A DNA stretch of 64,000 bases from the NCBI RefSeq assembly GCF_014898055.3, contig NW_023601322.1, positions 68,166,740-68,230,739 of the forward strand, given 5' to 3'. Origin of the DNA: Talpa occidentalis (lineage: Eukaryota; Chordata; Mammalia; Eulipotyphla; Talpidae). Below, one piece after another: positions 48,336 to 59,029 of the stretch; within the stretch, counting starts at the first letter, position 1, and each line of letters starts with the position of its first letter. A program made the translations under genes and the position numbers. A model generated the notes under the pieces. The model was not told where the DNA came from. It saw nothing but the letters and a program-made list of their open reading frames with translations, and did not search any database.

Positions 48336-48959
48336 GAGTCCCGGTGTTTCCTGTGTTAATGACTGTAGCTCCCAGTTTCCTGACAGAATCCTGGTCTGCT
48401 CATTGTCTCCTCAGCAATGTCCTGGGAAGCGCTTTCCCCCACGTTGCCATATCTCACCGGGGAACACCTCACTTGTCCCCATCCCTCCAATCCTTCCTCC
48501 AGCCCCACCTCCCTCAGAACTGTGTCTGGACGCTGCAGCCCATGGAGAGAACTCTTGCCTCCTTCGAATTCCCAGGGTTTTTCTGCCAAGGGTCAAGCAA
48601 TGAGACCAGCCGTGAGCCATCTGGGATTGCCTGGAGGATCTACCCCCGGAAGTTACCTTCCACTGACCTGCAGACTCCCCTATTTCTTGCTGCTGCCCTG
48701 GGCCATTTTTTACCAGTTCCTCTGGTCCATCTGTCCCATAGGGAGGTTCAAACCATGTCCCGAGCCATGCCTGTGCCCTAAAGGGCCCTGACTCTAGTCG
48801 GGGAGACAGAAGTAGAAATGAAAAACAGTGCAAAAGGATGTGGTCTTAGAGATATAGAAAGTACTAAGGAAGCAAAGGATCTAATCCTTGTCCTCTCCTA
48901 ACCTTAAAGTTTGGGGGGCAGACCATTACTTTCTGATAAGCCCAATGCCTTTACCTGAC

Positions 48960-49052
48960 CTATAGTGTCCTCTTTGACCAGTGCTTGCCCCTTCTCCAGG
49001 CAGCTTTCACTACCCCCACACCCCATACAAACACCCACACACTTCTACATGT

Positions 49053-49089
<37 letters not shown>

Positions 49090-49500
49090 CAGTGCACTCA
49101 CCATCTTTTGGTTTCACAAAGCCACGAAAGCTCCTTCCTGCCCCACAGCTGTTGGATGTGCTGCTGCTTCTGCCAGGAATGCTCCTTCCACTCCCCTTAG
49201 TGCAGCCAACTCCTACTCATTCCTCGAATCCCAGTTTAAATGTTTCCTAGGGGGAGCCTTCCCTCACAGCCTGTCTCCTATATCAGCCTACACGTCAACA
49301 TACACAAATGTTTGTTGAATGCATGTCTCTTTAATATTTAACACAGATTGTAATTAATTCATTGTTTCATTAGTTGTCCATCCCCACCAAGACTTTGACC
49401 CTCCTTTAATAGGCCGGTGAATGTCTTGCTTGTGGCCAATCCCCAGCTTATAGCACTGTGCCTGAAACACAGCAAACCTTACTACATGTTTGCTACATGA
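48960..49500 (+). mobile_element. L2 LINE 3' end with CA microsatellite
   Basis: TCTGCCAGGAATGCTCCTTCC, AATCCCAGTTTAAATG, GGAGCCTTCCCTCACAG, TAGCACTGTGCCTGAAACAC and TGTTTGCTACATGAATGAAC are L2 in order. The CA repeat at 49054-49086 lies near its left end. Confidence 0.72.
49054..49086 (+). repeat. (CA)n microsatellite
   Basis: About 16 CA units, the longest CA run in the window, likely polymorphic. Confidence 0.95.
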
Positions 49501-49880
49501 ATGAACAGAGAAACTGACCAGGCCAAGAAGCCGGGATGGCCATTTTGGGCAGAGAGATTAGTACGTGCAAAGATACGGAGAGGAGACGGTACAGTATGTA
49601 TGACAGTGGAGGTGCCTGGGGCACAGGATTAGGGGCCAGAAGGCTTTGGCCACTGAGGCGAAGCTTAGGTTTAACCCATAGGTAATAGTGACCTGGTTTG
49701 TTTTAAGAAGCTCACTCTGATGGCCTTTGAGGGTTCTGAACCGAGAGGTAGAGACTCCAAGCAAGGAGGCAGAATCTTGGGGATAGAAGTAGAGAGGGAA
49801 CTGAGGCAGTGGCTGGTGACTGTGGCGGGATGCATATGAGGCCATTTTAGAAGCTAAGTGAGAGTGGGATGAGACCGGGC
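49500..49880. mobile_element. L2-like ancient repeat
   Basis: GTGCAAAGATACGGAGAGGAG, AAGAAGCTCACTCTGATGG and GAGGGAACTGAGGCAGTGG match another internal L2 segment (AGATCACTCTGGCTGC...). Orientation is not settled. Confidence 0.5.
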
Positions 49881-50859
49881 TCTCGCTCTGCCTGTGACGC
49901 CTCGCTGCCCACCCCCTAGAGAGCAGTGCCACGTGCGTGGAGGAGAGGGCTCACACCGCGGTCGGGGTGTGAGAGGAGGGATATCTTATAGAGTTGATCT
50001 CTGCAGAGCTGGCCCCCGAAGGGGCAAGCTTGAGATCCCAAGAGCCCTGGAGATCCACTGGGGCATTGCCTCCATCTTCTCTGTGTCTAGCCCCCTTCAC
50101 CCCTCAATTTGGCCTCAAGGTCTGGCCAGGCTCCCAGCCTACTCTGGGCTCTCCTAAGGAGGACACTGTCCAGAGAAGCCTTGGGACCCTCTCCTGGGGA
50201 GCAGAGGACTGACTGAGATGATCTTTGACGGGGATTCCAGTTGGGACGGTTGTAAGGGGACACCTCCGGCAGAACGAGGCAGGCAAACCGCAGGCTCAGG
50301 CTTTCTGGGAGCCCGAAGAGGGAGAGCCTTGGCTGTGTAACCCTTTCGGCACCACACCCAGGCAGGAGGCAGGACGCTGTCCTTTCTGCAGACCTTGCCC
50401 TTGTCTGGTGGGAGGTGTGTTCCTAGAGGGTGGGGTGTCAGTTTCTGAACTCACTTGGTCAGGCTTTGAGGAGAAGCACCAGCTGGTGCTGGCAGCCTGG
50501 GCTGTCAGAGTGTTTGGGCTGGGGGTGGCTACAAACACGTGGGGGACCCAGGTTCCTTCAGGCTGCAGTGCCCTCTGTCTGTTAGGGGCACCGGGGCCAT
50601 CCGCCCCCGCAGCCAGACACAAATGGTGGCTGCATGAAAGTCTTCCCCCAAATGGCCCAAATCCCCAGGGTTTGAGGTCAGACCTTCCGAGAAGAGGCTC
50701 AGGCGAACTGCCTCTAAAGGGGCAGGGAGGGAGCGAGAGGAGGTGCAGACAGACTGCAAGAAGCAACAGCACTTCCTAACGCCCCCACTTGTCAGTGGGC
50801 TTCACTGTGGTCTCATCCTGGGCGCTGCTCTGCTGTCTCCCCGCCCCCACGCTGGCCTC
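49881..50859. other. GC-rich sequence leading into the NRG2 CpG island
   Basis: It has open frames on both strands because of high GC, but no conserved protein. It may include distal promoter elements of the alternative NRG2 start. Confidence 0.45.
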
Positions 50860-51047
50860 AGCCGGGCCCTCAGTGGGGAATCCATGGCCCCCTCCCAAAG
50901 CGCGGCTCAGGCCCCCGGCCCAGCTGGAGTCTGGCGAGGAGCTCTGTGGCGCTGTTGGGGCGCAAGTCCTGCCTCTCTCAGCGGGCCTAGGGAGGGGTCC
51001 AGGGCCCAGACCTGTCTGTCCGCATCCCCCAGCAGCCTGAGCGGTGG

Positions 51048-51085
51048 AGGGGGGGCGGGTAGAGGGCGGCGGGTGCGGGCGGGGA
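51048..51085 (+). promoter_or_regulatory. G-run cluster (possible G-quadruplex) upstream of the NRG2 TATA-like box
   Basis: At least five runs of three or more G on the + strand are separated by short loops, and they overlap GC-box motifs. They lie about 50-80 bases upstream of the TATA-like box. Quadruplex formation is possible but unproven; Sp/KLF factor binding is the simpler reading. Confidence 0.4.
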
Positions 51086-51130
51086 AGAGTTAAGACTCGC
51101 TGCTCCCCTCCCCCGGAGGGTGTGACCGCC

Positions 51131-51137
51131 TATAAGA
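51131..51137 (+). promoter_or_regulatory. TATA-like box of the NRG2 alternative promoter
   Basis: TATAAGA sits in an otherwise GC-rich stretch, 127 bases before the NRG2 start codon. Its spacing puts initiation near 51160. A TATA-like box inside a CpG-rich promoter is consistent with a regulated, tissue-restricted start rather than a pure housekeeping one; that reading is inference. Confidence 0.5.
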
Positions 51138-51159
51138 AAGGCGCCGCGCTCGGGCGCTG

Positions 51160-51354
51160 GGGCTGCAGGCAGCGGGGGCGCAGCCGCTGCCGAGAGCTGA
51201 GGCCGTCACTGCCTCCCGCGCCTCGAGTCTGTCCCATCGCCTGGGACCCTGGGCAGAATGTCGGAGTCCAGGAGGAGGGGCCGAGGCCGCGGCAAGAAGA
51301 ACCGAGAGGGGAAGAAGCGGGAGCGGGAGCGGGAGCCTGAACCCGGGGAGAAAG
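51160..51354 (+). other. NRG2: NRG2 alternative exon 1 (5'UTR plus coding part)
   Basis: The exon is bounded on the right by the GT donor at 51355. Its left edge is inferred: a TATA-like box at 51131 predicts a start some 25-30 bases downstream, near 51160, giving a 5'UTR of about 100 bases. The UTR is GC-rich, and 51198 holds a stop in the coding frame. The start is an estimate; capped-transcript data could move it. Confidence 0.6.
51258..51354 (+). CDS. NRG2: Neuregulin 2, alternative first coding exon (DON-1 type N-terminus), partial CDS
   Basis: Seen: an ATG in fair context (A at -3) opens 32 codons reading MSESRRRGRGRGKKN..., then EREREREPEPGEK, plus one G, followed directly by the donor GTAGGG at 51355. 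An in-frame TGA at 51198-51200 makes this the first ATG of its frame. The peptide is highly basic and hydrophilic, with no signal peptide. Known: from memory, an alternative human NRG2 isoform starts MSESRRRGRGRGKK and continues, after a phase-1 junction completing an Ala codon, into TRPKLKKMKSQ of the Ig-domain exon; the G left here fits that. NRG2 is a membrane-anchored growth factor (Ig-like plus EGF-like domain) that signals through ErbB3/ErbB4. The RERERE stretch seems slightly longer than the human form I recall. Neuregulin 1 type I starts similarly (MSERKEGRGKGKGKK) but matches less well. The Ig, EGF and transmembrane exons lie beyond the window. Confidence 0.86.
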
Positions 51355-52239
51355 GTAGGGCACCCCGGCGCCCAGAAACCCGTTTCGCTGGGAGCAACCT
51401 GCCGCCTGCTCGCCCGCCCCCAGCGCCCTGCTGGTGAGTCTGGGCTACGCCAGCAGCCGCGCGGTGACAGGCACCAAGGGGCGTGGGTGCCTGCATGTGG
51501 CTGTGGCTGGGTGGGCAAGGGACTACGGTCCGGACCCCACTGGGGCTCTGTGCGCCAGTCCCCCCTCGCTAGGTCCTGCAGCAGGGAGCTGCCTCCTGGT
51601 GCCGCCAGGAGGACGCAGCTGGGTGGAGCCAGGGGACACGGACAGGAAGACAGCGGACCAGCAGCCTTGGGGCCTGGCCTGGCCATGGATTGCTCAGGGA
51701 GCTGTCACTGCCTCCCTTGCCTGGAGTGTGCTCTGGGCTGCTCCCACCCATGTGCCACACCTCCTTGAGTTCTGTTCAGCCATTGGAGCGTGGGCAGCAC
51801 CGCCTGCCACCTCCGACACTCTGAGGGGATGCCCTGGCTGGTGAGCCCCTGGAAGTAGGGAGCTGCTGCTTCTGTGACTTATTTCCCTCAAAACCTGACC
51901 AGGCACTGCTGTTGTCCCCCCTCTGTTCTTCAGGAGTGACTGCCTTGGGCCCTTGGATTCTGTCCCCAGGGAGGAAGGGAGAAGGTGCTCTGGGTGAGCT
52001 GAGCTGTGTGCGGAGTCCTACTTCAGTGTCCTCTCTGGACAGCTGCAGGGTGAAGGAGGTGCCTTGGTCTTGAGCCTCTCAGGGATGGGCCTGGGCAGCT
52101 GAGACGTAGTGAGATTGAAGTCACAAAGTTGCAGAGATGAAGTATTAGAGCGCCATCCCGGCATGCTGGACATGGATGTCCATTTTGCTGGATCTCTGCC
52201 CCTCCCACTGGAGTTCCCGCCCAAGCTGCAATATAAAAA

Positions 52240-52335
52240 ATGGCTTCAAAGGAGCACTGGACTGAGAGCTGGGAGGCTCTGATTATGTTGAGAATTTGGC
52301 CAAGTCCCTTTTCTGAATGTCTGTATAATGATGGG
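52240..52335 (+). mobile_element. MIR SINE fragment
   Basis: CACTGGACTGAGAGCTGGGAG then TGGCCAAGTCCCTTTTC and TGTCTGTATAATGATGGGG is a diverged sense MIR. Confidence 0.6.
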
Positions 52336-53909
52336 GGAAGGGTAGCAAAGTAGCCTCGGAGGTCTCTTTACTGGAAGCAGTTAGGGGTCATACACCATCT
52401 TCTTCCTGCTGTCTTCACCCCGGTAGTGAAGGGGCCAAAGGAATTTAAAGCCAGGACTGTGTTCTCTTCTTTAGAAAGTCAACCTCTGTACTCGTTCCTA
52501 TGGAGTATGTCTAGGAGTTGTCCCTGAGGACATAGATCCTGTGGATACCTCCTGAGTAGTATTTGGCGCTGCTGAAACTGCTATATGTAGTGTGGGATGA
52601 CTTCCCAAACTGAAGCAATGCAGGGGACCTGTTTTCAGGATCGAAATTCACAGATTTGGCTCAGTGAGCCACCCTTCTCCCTCCGTCCCCACATACACAT
52701 CCTATTGTAGGCACTTTGGAAGGCTGGCCAGGTAAGGGCCCCCTCCGAAGTCAAGGTTGCAGGAGCTGAGCTGGTAGCAAGCCACCTGGTGGGTTTTGAG
52801 GGTGGGACTTACTAGTGCCAGGGAAATGAGCATGCCTGCAGCCCAGGGCAGAGTGCGCACTGGGGCAGAGGTGGGAGTGGGCTAGGAGTAGGAGACTCCA
52901 CAGGCCTCTCGGAGCTCCTTTCCAGCATCTTCTACACCTGTGAGAAAATCCTTCTTGATGCGTAACTATAATACTTCCTGCTATCTTTTCTTCTCTGTTC
53001 CCTCCTGTTCCCTGATTCCCAGCAGGCAGCCAGCTCTTCAGGATGCTCAGTCTGGTGAGCAGATATCAAGTAGCCTCAAGGCCTGGACTAGAGAAATTTG
53101 GAGGCCTGGGGAGGGTAGGAGGAGGGTCACACTTCGAGACAAGGTATCAGGAGAAAGTACTATGTCAATGAGAGGCACGTGGGGTTTTTCTTTCAAATTT
53201 TATTGATTCACCAATCTTTTACGTAACTATGATTTTGAGGGTACAGCTTCACACCTCCATGTGTGCGCATGGAGAAGCAACAGTTTTAAATACCTGCAAT
53301 GTAGTCTGATTTCAAGCCAGGCAGGATGGGTATTTAAACTAACAGCGGCTTACAGAGCTGGAGGCCTCTCCGCCAACTCTGCTCCTCTTACTGGATGCTT
53401 AGTGCCCCAGGAGGGAGAACATGGGCCCAGGGCAGCTGGAGAGGGGTCTTACCCAGGCGCAGACACGGAAGGTGTGAGCAGGTTACCCACTGCAATCTTC
53501 AGCTGGATGGGGGGGGGCGGGGGAGCAGGAAGTCTGAACTTAGTGGGGAGAAAGAAGAGGACAATTAATTGATTTCCCCCCCACCTCTGACCAGACAGCT
53601 CCCCATCTCCTCCTTGACAAGTAGCTGGAGGGCCACTCCCTCCCCACACCTAGGCCAGTGTGGGAGAAGGGGCTGCCCCTCAGCCTCTGTGGCAGCAATG
53701 TAGGGTGGGGCTGCAGGTGTGAGCTCTGCTCCATGACTCACTGAGAGTTCTCGGGGGCGACACCTGGTATCCCTACTTGGGGCTGGGCCCTCCCACCCCC
53801 ACTTCCCCTTAACTCTGGGTATTTGGGGGGTCGCTGGCATAGCCTTAGCAGCTTTGGCGTCAAGGCTGGAGGGGGTGTTGGAGGGGGTTATAAGCCCACT
53901 CAGGACTAG

Positions 53910-53975
53910 CGCCCACCCCTCGTCTGCCTCTGTGTGATCTCAGGCATTGTGCTCCCTCTCTCTGAGCCTCTGAAA
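53910..53975 (+). mobile_element. MIR SINE fragment
   Basis: GCCTCTGTGTGATCTCAGGC and CTCTCTGAGCCTCTGAAAATG match a short MIR core. Confidence 0.55.
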
Positions 53976-54639
53976 ATGCTGCTCTCAACGCAGGCCTTCC
54001 CCGTGCATGGGCAGAGCCCTAGCCCTCAGGCTCTGTGTTCCATAAAATCCTGAGAAGAGGAAAGCTGTGAGACTGGAGTTTAGGGAAGTGGGCCCCAAAG
54101 AAACTGATAACCCCTAAAGGTGCTATGTTTTTTGGAAGAATAGCTTTGAAGTCAGATTCTTAGTTCCTCACCTTTTCTGAAAGCTGATCAGAGTTGATGA
54201 GCAGGTCCCCTCTGTTGAAACACCCTGAAGAGTGGGAATCTCTGCCTGCCCACAGGAAGGCAGGGAGCAGGCTTTGGTCCTCACTGGGGTGTCCTGGAGT
54301 ATGAAGGTGGAGTGGCATCGCTAGCTGAGAGTGCCGGAGTGTCTCGTTTGAACTGGCGCTAAAACATCCCTGCGAGGTTCTTCCACCTCCCATCTCTGGT
54401 CAGGACGCTGCCCAGACCTCTAGGACTGCTGCCTTCGGGCAGTCCAGGACCAAGCTGAGGCGGGGCGTGCCCTGTGCACGTATCTCTACCACATCTGGGG
54501 ATTTCTTTTGCAGCCTCCCCCTCTGGCCTTGGCCCCTGGCTGACCCTGCTGAGCTGAGCACCCGGAGCAGTCCTCCTGCCATTCTGGGGCTCAGCCTGTG
54601 CCTCATGCTCTGCTCCGGCGCCCTGGCACCTCAGGGTTC

Positions 54640-54730
54640 ATTAAGAACAATAACAACAAGCAGAGAGTGACTTTGTACTTCCCAACAGTCTTTCATCCTG
54701 AGAGCTCAAAGCAGTTTACAGACCAGGACT
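54640..54730. mobile_element. Possible L3/CR1-type ancient repeat
   Basis: CAGTCTTTCATCCTGAGAGC, then TCAAAGCAGTTTACAGACC is a second instance of the motif seen at 6195-6345. The two share the CTTTCATCC...CTCAAAG order. Confidence 0.45.
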
Positions 54731-55879
54731 CATCGGTCTTCAGCCCAGTCCCAGGCACTCCGCAGGGGAGGGGGGATGAGGGGACAGAGAGCTCTAGTCT
54801 TTCCAGATGGGCACAGCAGTGGGGCTGGGGTAGGGCAGTGAGTCACCTGGGCTGGGGGAATCCGGTGACCAGTGGATCTGGGATAGAAGTAGAGTTAGAA
54901 CAAGGCTTCAGGCCGGACACAAAGAACATCTTCCAGCTGAAGAGCAGGGGCTGGACCTTTTATTCCCCAGGCCTCTGGCCTGTGTGGCTCTGCGAGCTGC
55001 TGGAGAAAGAAGCAGCTTTGAGGGAAGCAGCGTCTCTTGGTCTCAGGTACTAGCAGGAATCTCAAGTGATACCTGTCAGTGCCCTTGGTGCTGGGAACTT
55101 CAGGGTCAAGTCAGTATAACCGTGAGTGAGGACTGTATGGGGTGGGGGAAGGTGCTAACCCAGCTCAGGAGGCTCTAGCCCTGGCCTCCAGTAGGCTTCC
55201 CATGCCTGCCAGCCCCGCTCACCCAGCTAGGTATCCTCTGCCCTCTGTGCCTTAGCCTGGCCTGAGGGACAATTGGCACAGGGAAGAGAGGCGTTGGGTG
55301 TTTTAAATGCTAGCAAGGCATTCCTGAAACTTGAGACCTGAAGGCCCATCAGAACCACATTCTGGTATGTCCCCACCAGTTTTGAGCCAATAACACCCCA
55401 TTCATAACTCAGCAGGGACTAAGTGGTAGCACAGCCACCCCATCTTTCTCCATCCCTGGCCTGGCCTAACCATCCCTTTATCTAGACTTCCAGGCCCTGG
55501 TCCTGGGCTAACACTACAAACTGCATGTGTTTTCATTTGCTCTGTGCACTCCTTTCTGTAAGCATCATTGACTCTTGCTATGTGAATAAATCACAGCCCC
55601 TGCCCTCAGGAAGTTCAGACAGAGCCTTACACAAATGCCTGCGATTGGAACCAAGTGTAATGCCAGAGATAAGTGCTGTGTATGGCGAGGGAGGAATGAT
55701 TGATTTGTTCTCCTGGGAGGGAGGTGGGAGGTGTTACCTCAAAGAGGAGGTGACATTCGAGCAGAAGCTCAATGGTTAGTTGGTGGGTAGTTTACCAGGG
55801 TGGCAAAGGGTCTTTTGAGAAGTAGGAATATGTCTGTGCTCAACTTATGGACACGGGGGCCACCGAGAAAGGAGGCAGC

Positions 55880-56045
55880 TATGTGGATGAGCACTTACCA
55901 CGTGCCAGTACTGATTCTGTCAAGTGTTGGTGTTTTTTTATTATTTCCACTTTACAGGTAAGAAAACTGAGGCAGGGAGAGTCTGTGGCTTGCCTGCCAT
56001 GGGCTGTGCGTTAGTGGCATGATGGGATCTTAAGCTCAGGCCTGG
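55880..56045 (-). mobile_element. MIR SINE, antisense
   Basis: GAGCACTTACCACGTGCCAG, ATTATTTCCACTTTACAGG and GAAAACTGAGGCAGGGAGAG are the complement of MIR. Confidence 0.75.
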
Positions 56046-56529
56046 CCCTGCTCTCCCACGCCATGCATAGTTCACCTGCACTGAACTCCCTCATGGTCTG
56101 TGCCCCCAAGAAAGAACCAGCAAAGGGCAAAGAATGCGCATCTGGTCCACTTGTTGGACCAAACACATCCCATCAACTGGTCAGATATTTATTTCCTGGG
56201 CTCTCCATGGAGCCTAGAGGAGGCAAAAATGAGCAAGCTGAGTCCCTGCCTCACAGGAGCTTGCAGTGTGACTGTGGTAGTTAAGTGTGAACAGAACCAT
56301 GAGCACTGACACAGAGGGCTGCCTCAAGGCCCCAAGACTACAGTCACAGGCGGGAGTTGCTGCAGAGGTTAAGGGTGGATGATCAAGTGGATGATCAGAA
56401 ACCAAGCTGAGGGTCAGAGAAGCAGCTGGATCTAACCCTTGTCTGGGTAGTTTCTGATCCTAATGGAGCCCCTTTTATCAAAGGTGAATGTTTAAGCAAT
56501 TGGAACCTGATTTAAAGCATAAACTGGAA

Positions 56530-56665
56530 ACTGACTAGAAATGCAAATTCTCAGGCCCCACCTTGACCTACTGAATCAGAAGCGTGGGGAGGGGCGGTAT
56601 GTACTCTTAGCCAGTCCGCCGGTTGCTTATGCTGTGGACTGAGGTTTGAGCACTGCTGGTTGGGC
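56530..56665. mobile_element. MER5A-like hAT relic
   Basis: CTAGAAATGCAAATTCTCAGG, GCCCCACCTTGACC and CTACTGAATCAGAAGCGTGG match the middle of MER5A, a non-autonomous Charlie element, with GTTTGAGCACTGCTGG near its end. Confidence 0.7.
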
Positions 56666-56779
56666 CTTCCCCCTGTGCCAGGCATGATGGGTGGGGGTTG
56701 CAAGAAGAATGTTTATGTGTTGACCCCCTGTGGACCAGGTAGACCTGATGGCGGTTCCAAGGCTGACCCCGGCAAGGGC

Positions 56780-57240
56780 TGGCACAGAACGGCTGGAAGA
56801 AGAGACTCATTCTAATCAAAGGAAACTGGAGAGGCTCTCTGGAGGAGATGGACTGAGGGAGGCAGCCCATTGGAGAATGGCAGGGCCATGGTGACTCTAA
56901 AGGTACTGGGCTTGCAGGCAGCGGAGACGACTTGAGCAAAAATGTGGCAGCCAGGGCCAGAGGGGCAACGCTGCAGTCCTGAAGCTCCATTGCCCAGCAC
57001 GGTGTGAGGCGGGCAGAAGTCACCAGGGCCACGCGGCAGGTGTCATGAATGTCGCCCTGATGAGTTTAGACATATCTTAAACAGCTGGACAATAACAAAT
57101 AGCAGGAGGGTAACCTGGTCAGAGCCACTCTTCAGGCAGCAGCGGCCCCCATGGGTGTGTGGGAGGATGGACAAGGGAGGGCTCAGTCAGGTCTCCTGTG
57201 ATAGTCCAGCCTGTGGGCCATGGTGGCTACAGGGGGTTGG
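56780..57240. mobile_element. L2-like ancient repeat
   Basis: GGAGGAGATGGACTGAGGG, AGCAGGAGGGTAACCTGGTC, GTGATAGTCCAGCCTGTGG and GGGCCATGGTGGC resemble internal L2 text (CAGTAATCCAGGCGAGAG, ATGGTGGC). It is diverged. Confidence 0.5.
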
Positions 57241-57589
57241 GCTTTGCCATGGAATAGCTCACCACTGGCAACTCTTGGACGAGTTCTGGAGGTGATTTCT
57301 GGTGCAGTGGAGGCAGATCTGAGCTCACGGTCCAGCACGTCACCGGTTGTATGGGGAAACTTAGATGCAGAGAGAGAGGTCCACACTCCAGTGAAGCAGG
57401 CTGTGGCAACTACAGGGAGAGAAAAGGAGAGAGCAGTAGCTGCGTGCTCCCCACTGCCCATCACTACAGGCCCGAGTCTCAGCCCTGAGTACGCAGTGAT
57501 CCAGTCAGAATCTCCTGCAGTTCCTGAGTACACTGTGGTCTCCCGCCGGTCCGTTAAACTTGCCGTTCCCTGCCGTTGCCTGGAGCCCT

Positions 57590-57890
57590 GGCCCCCTACT
57601 CTTGAGCAACTCTGTTTGGCCTGCAGGCCCAGCATAGGCTTTGCTTACTGCACAGAGCCCTCCCTGACCCCGAAGTGAGGCGGGAGGGTGAGGTGTATCT
57701 CTGAGCCCCCACAGCACCCAGTGCCTCAACCACAGCACCCAGTGCCTCAGCCACAGCACTGATCCCACTGTGGAGGGGAAACCCCGCTCAGCTGGATTCT
57801 CCACCAGAGCTGAGACCCGTCACCGTGACCCTAGCACCTGACACGTGCTGAGTGCCCAGTACTCACTTGAATGAACAAATGAAGGAGGAC
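57590..57890 (+). mobile_element. L2 LINE 3' end containing a short tandem repeat
   Basis: CACAGAGCCCTCCCTGACCCC, CCCTAGCACCTGACACGTGC and TCACTTGAATGAACAAATG are L2 3'-end blocks. Confidence 0.6.
57710..57760 (+). repeat. 21-base tandem repeat, about 2.4 units
   Basis: Units CACAGCACCCAGTGCCTCA+RC at 57710-57730 and 57731-57751, with a partial third CACAGCACT. The first two differ by one base. It lies in the CAGCACCCAGTGCC block of an L2. Confidence 0.85.
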
Positions 57891-58058
57891 AGTCCCTCAT
57901 CAATTCTTTTGTCCCCATCGGGAGACCTTGCTGCCTAAGCTCGTGCCCAGGAGCCCCTGAGTGGTTGGGCAGCCTCGTGGGCCGAGCAAGAATCGTCCTT
58001 CAGTGAGGCCCTCCCTGATGCCATCATCCACTCTGCTATCTGGGGCAGGTGCCTGTCT

Positions 58059-58630
58059 CTTTTTTTTAATAAAGATTTATTTATTTATGTATACAAGAAC
58101 TGGGATGTACGGGGCCTCCCTGGTGGTGCAGGCAGTTGAGCGCCGCACTGTGAAGCTGTCCACAGCCTCTACAGCGCGGGCTCAATCCTGGCCGGCTGGC
58201 GAGAATCCCACATGGCACAGCAGACCTCTGCTGTCTCACCCGCTGCTCCCCTCAGCAGTGTATTTCTTCAGTCTGCCTGTTCTGCTCCCTGCTCTGTCTC
58301 TGGTGAATCCTCTCACCCTCCCGCGCATCTGGCCTGTACCATGGTTCTTGTATAAATAAATCTTTAAAGAAAAAAAAAACTGGGGTGTAAGCCAGAGGTG
58401 TGGGGGGCGGGGTTGGACAGTGAGAGGATTCACCAGAGACAGAGTGGGGAACAGAACAGGCTGATTGACCAAAGTACACTGTTGAGGGGAGCAGCAGGTA
58501 AGGCAGGAGAGGTCTGCTGTGCCATGTGGGTTGCTCCCTGGCCAGCTGGGGATAGAACTCATGCCATGCAGAGCTGCAGTGTCTGGTGATAGCTTGATAG
58601 CCTTTAACCCCTGCACCACCAGGGAGGCCC
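58059..58630 (-). mobile_element. tRNA-derived SINE, subfamily B, split by a second SINE
   Basis: The outer copy reads on the minus strand in two parts: 58059-58109 (tail and the start of the 3' region) and 58390-58630. The duplication GCAGGTGCCTGTCT / GCAGGTACCTGTCT lies at 58045-58058 and 58631-58644. It predates the inner insertion. Confidence 0.92.
58110..58377 (+). mobile_element. tRNA-derived SINE, subfamily B, nested inside another SINE
   Basis: The plus-strand copy runs from GGGGCCTCCCTGGTGG to a TATAAATAAATCTTTAAAGA(n) tail. The duplication AACTGGGATGTA (58098-58109) / AACTGGGGTGTA (58378-58389) comes from the outer SINE. Transcripts through this block could fold, since the two copies are in opposite orientation. 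Confidence 0.93.
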
Positions 58631-59029
58631 GCAGGTACCTGTCTTGGCTGAAGGGAGGGAAAGGCTGAGTTGGGGAGGAGTGTGGGAAAGGGTGGGAAAG
58701 GGCTCTGGCTTAGCCGTCAAGGGGCCCCCTTCCCTGGCAGCAGTCTTAGTCTGGGCCACCCCAAGGCACCCAGCAGTCCCTGTCCAGCCACTGTATTCAT
58801 GTATTCAGCCACCGTTCGGTGAGTACCTACTCGATGTCGGGTGCCAGGAATAGAGCAGTGGTCTGACACATTCCCTCCCTGAGGTGCCCACAGTCTAGAA
58901 AGATTAGAACCTGGTTTGCTCCTAGTGGTGCAGGTGAAATGCTCAGCGAGCCTGTAAGAGACAGAGACTGCTGCTGGCAGGGCCAGTTAGGGGAGGCGGT
59001 GGCCTCTTAGTGATGGAGGGATTTAGACA

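Larger units (their letters stand above)
1..51100 (+). other. NRG2: Sequence upstream of the NRG2 alternative exon, probably intron 1 of the long NRG2 isoform
   Basis: I find no exon of any gene here. The serine-rich long exon 1 of NRG2 would stand out as a GC-rich ORF and is absent, so it should lie farther upstream. That this whole stretch is intronic rests on known gene structure (a large NRG2 intron 1), not on anything visible here. Confidence 0.5.
50860..51440 (+). promoter_or_regulatory. NRG2: CpG-rich promoter region around the NRG2 alternative exon
   Basis: This is the only stretch of the window with sustained high GC and many CpG dinucleotides. It holds several GC-box-like GGGCGG/GGCGGG motifs (for example 51048-51087), the TATA-like box, the first exon and the start of the intron. 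The high CpG density implies a region kept unmethylated in the germline, as expected for a real promoter. The boundaries are approximate because I judged them by eye. Confidence 0.65.

Noticed and set aside
50225..50779. 184-codon plus-strand ORF
   Set aside because: A GC-rich chance frame with an equally long ORF on the opposite strand. No domain and no splice context.
51258..51354. Neuregulin 1 type I first exon
   Set aside because: Related in style, but the N-terminus matches the remembered NRG2 form (MSESRRRGRGRGKK) at every position and NRG1 (MSERKEGRGKGKGKK) only partly.
51090..51686. 198-codon minus-strand ORF across the NRG2 exon
   Set aside because: It is an antisense shadow of GC-rich, stop-poor promoter DNA. 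The product is Pro/Ser/Arg-rich and has no domain; the plus-strand exon explains the region.
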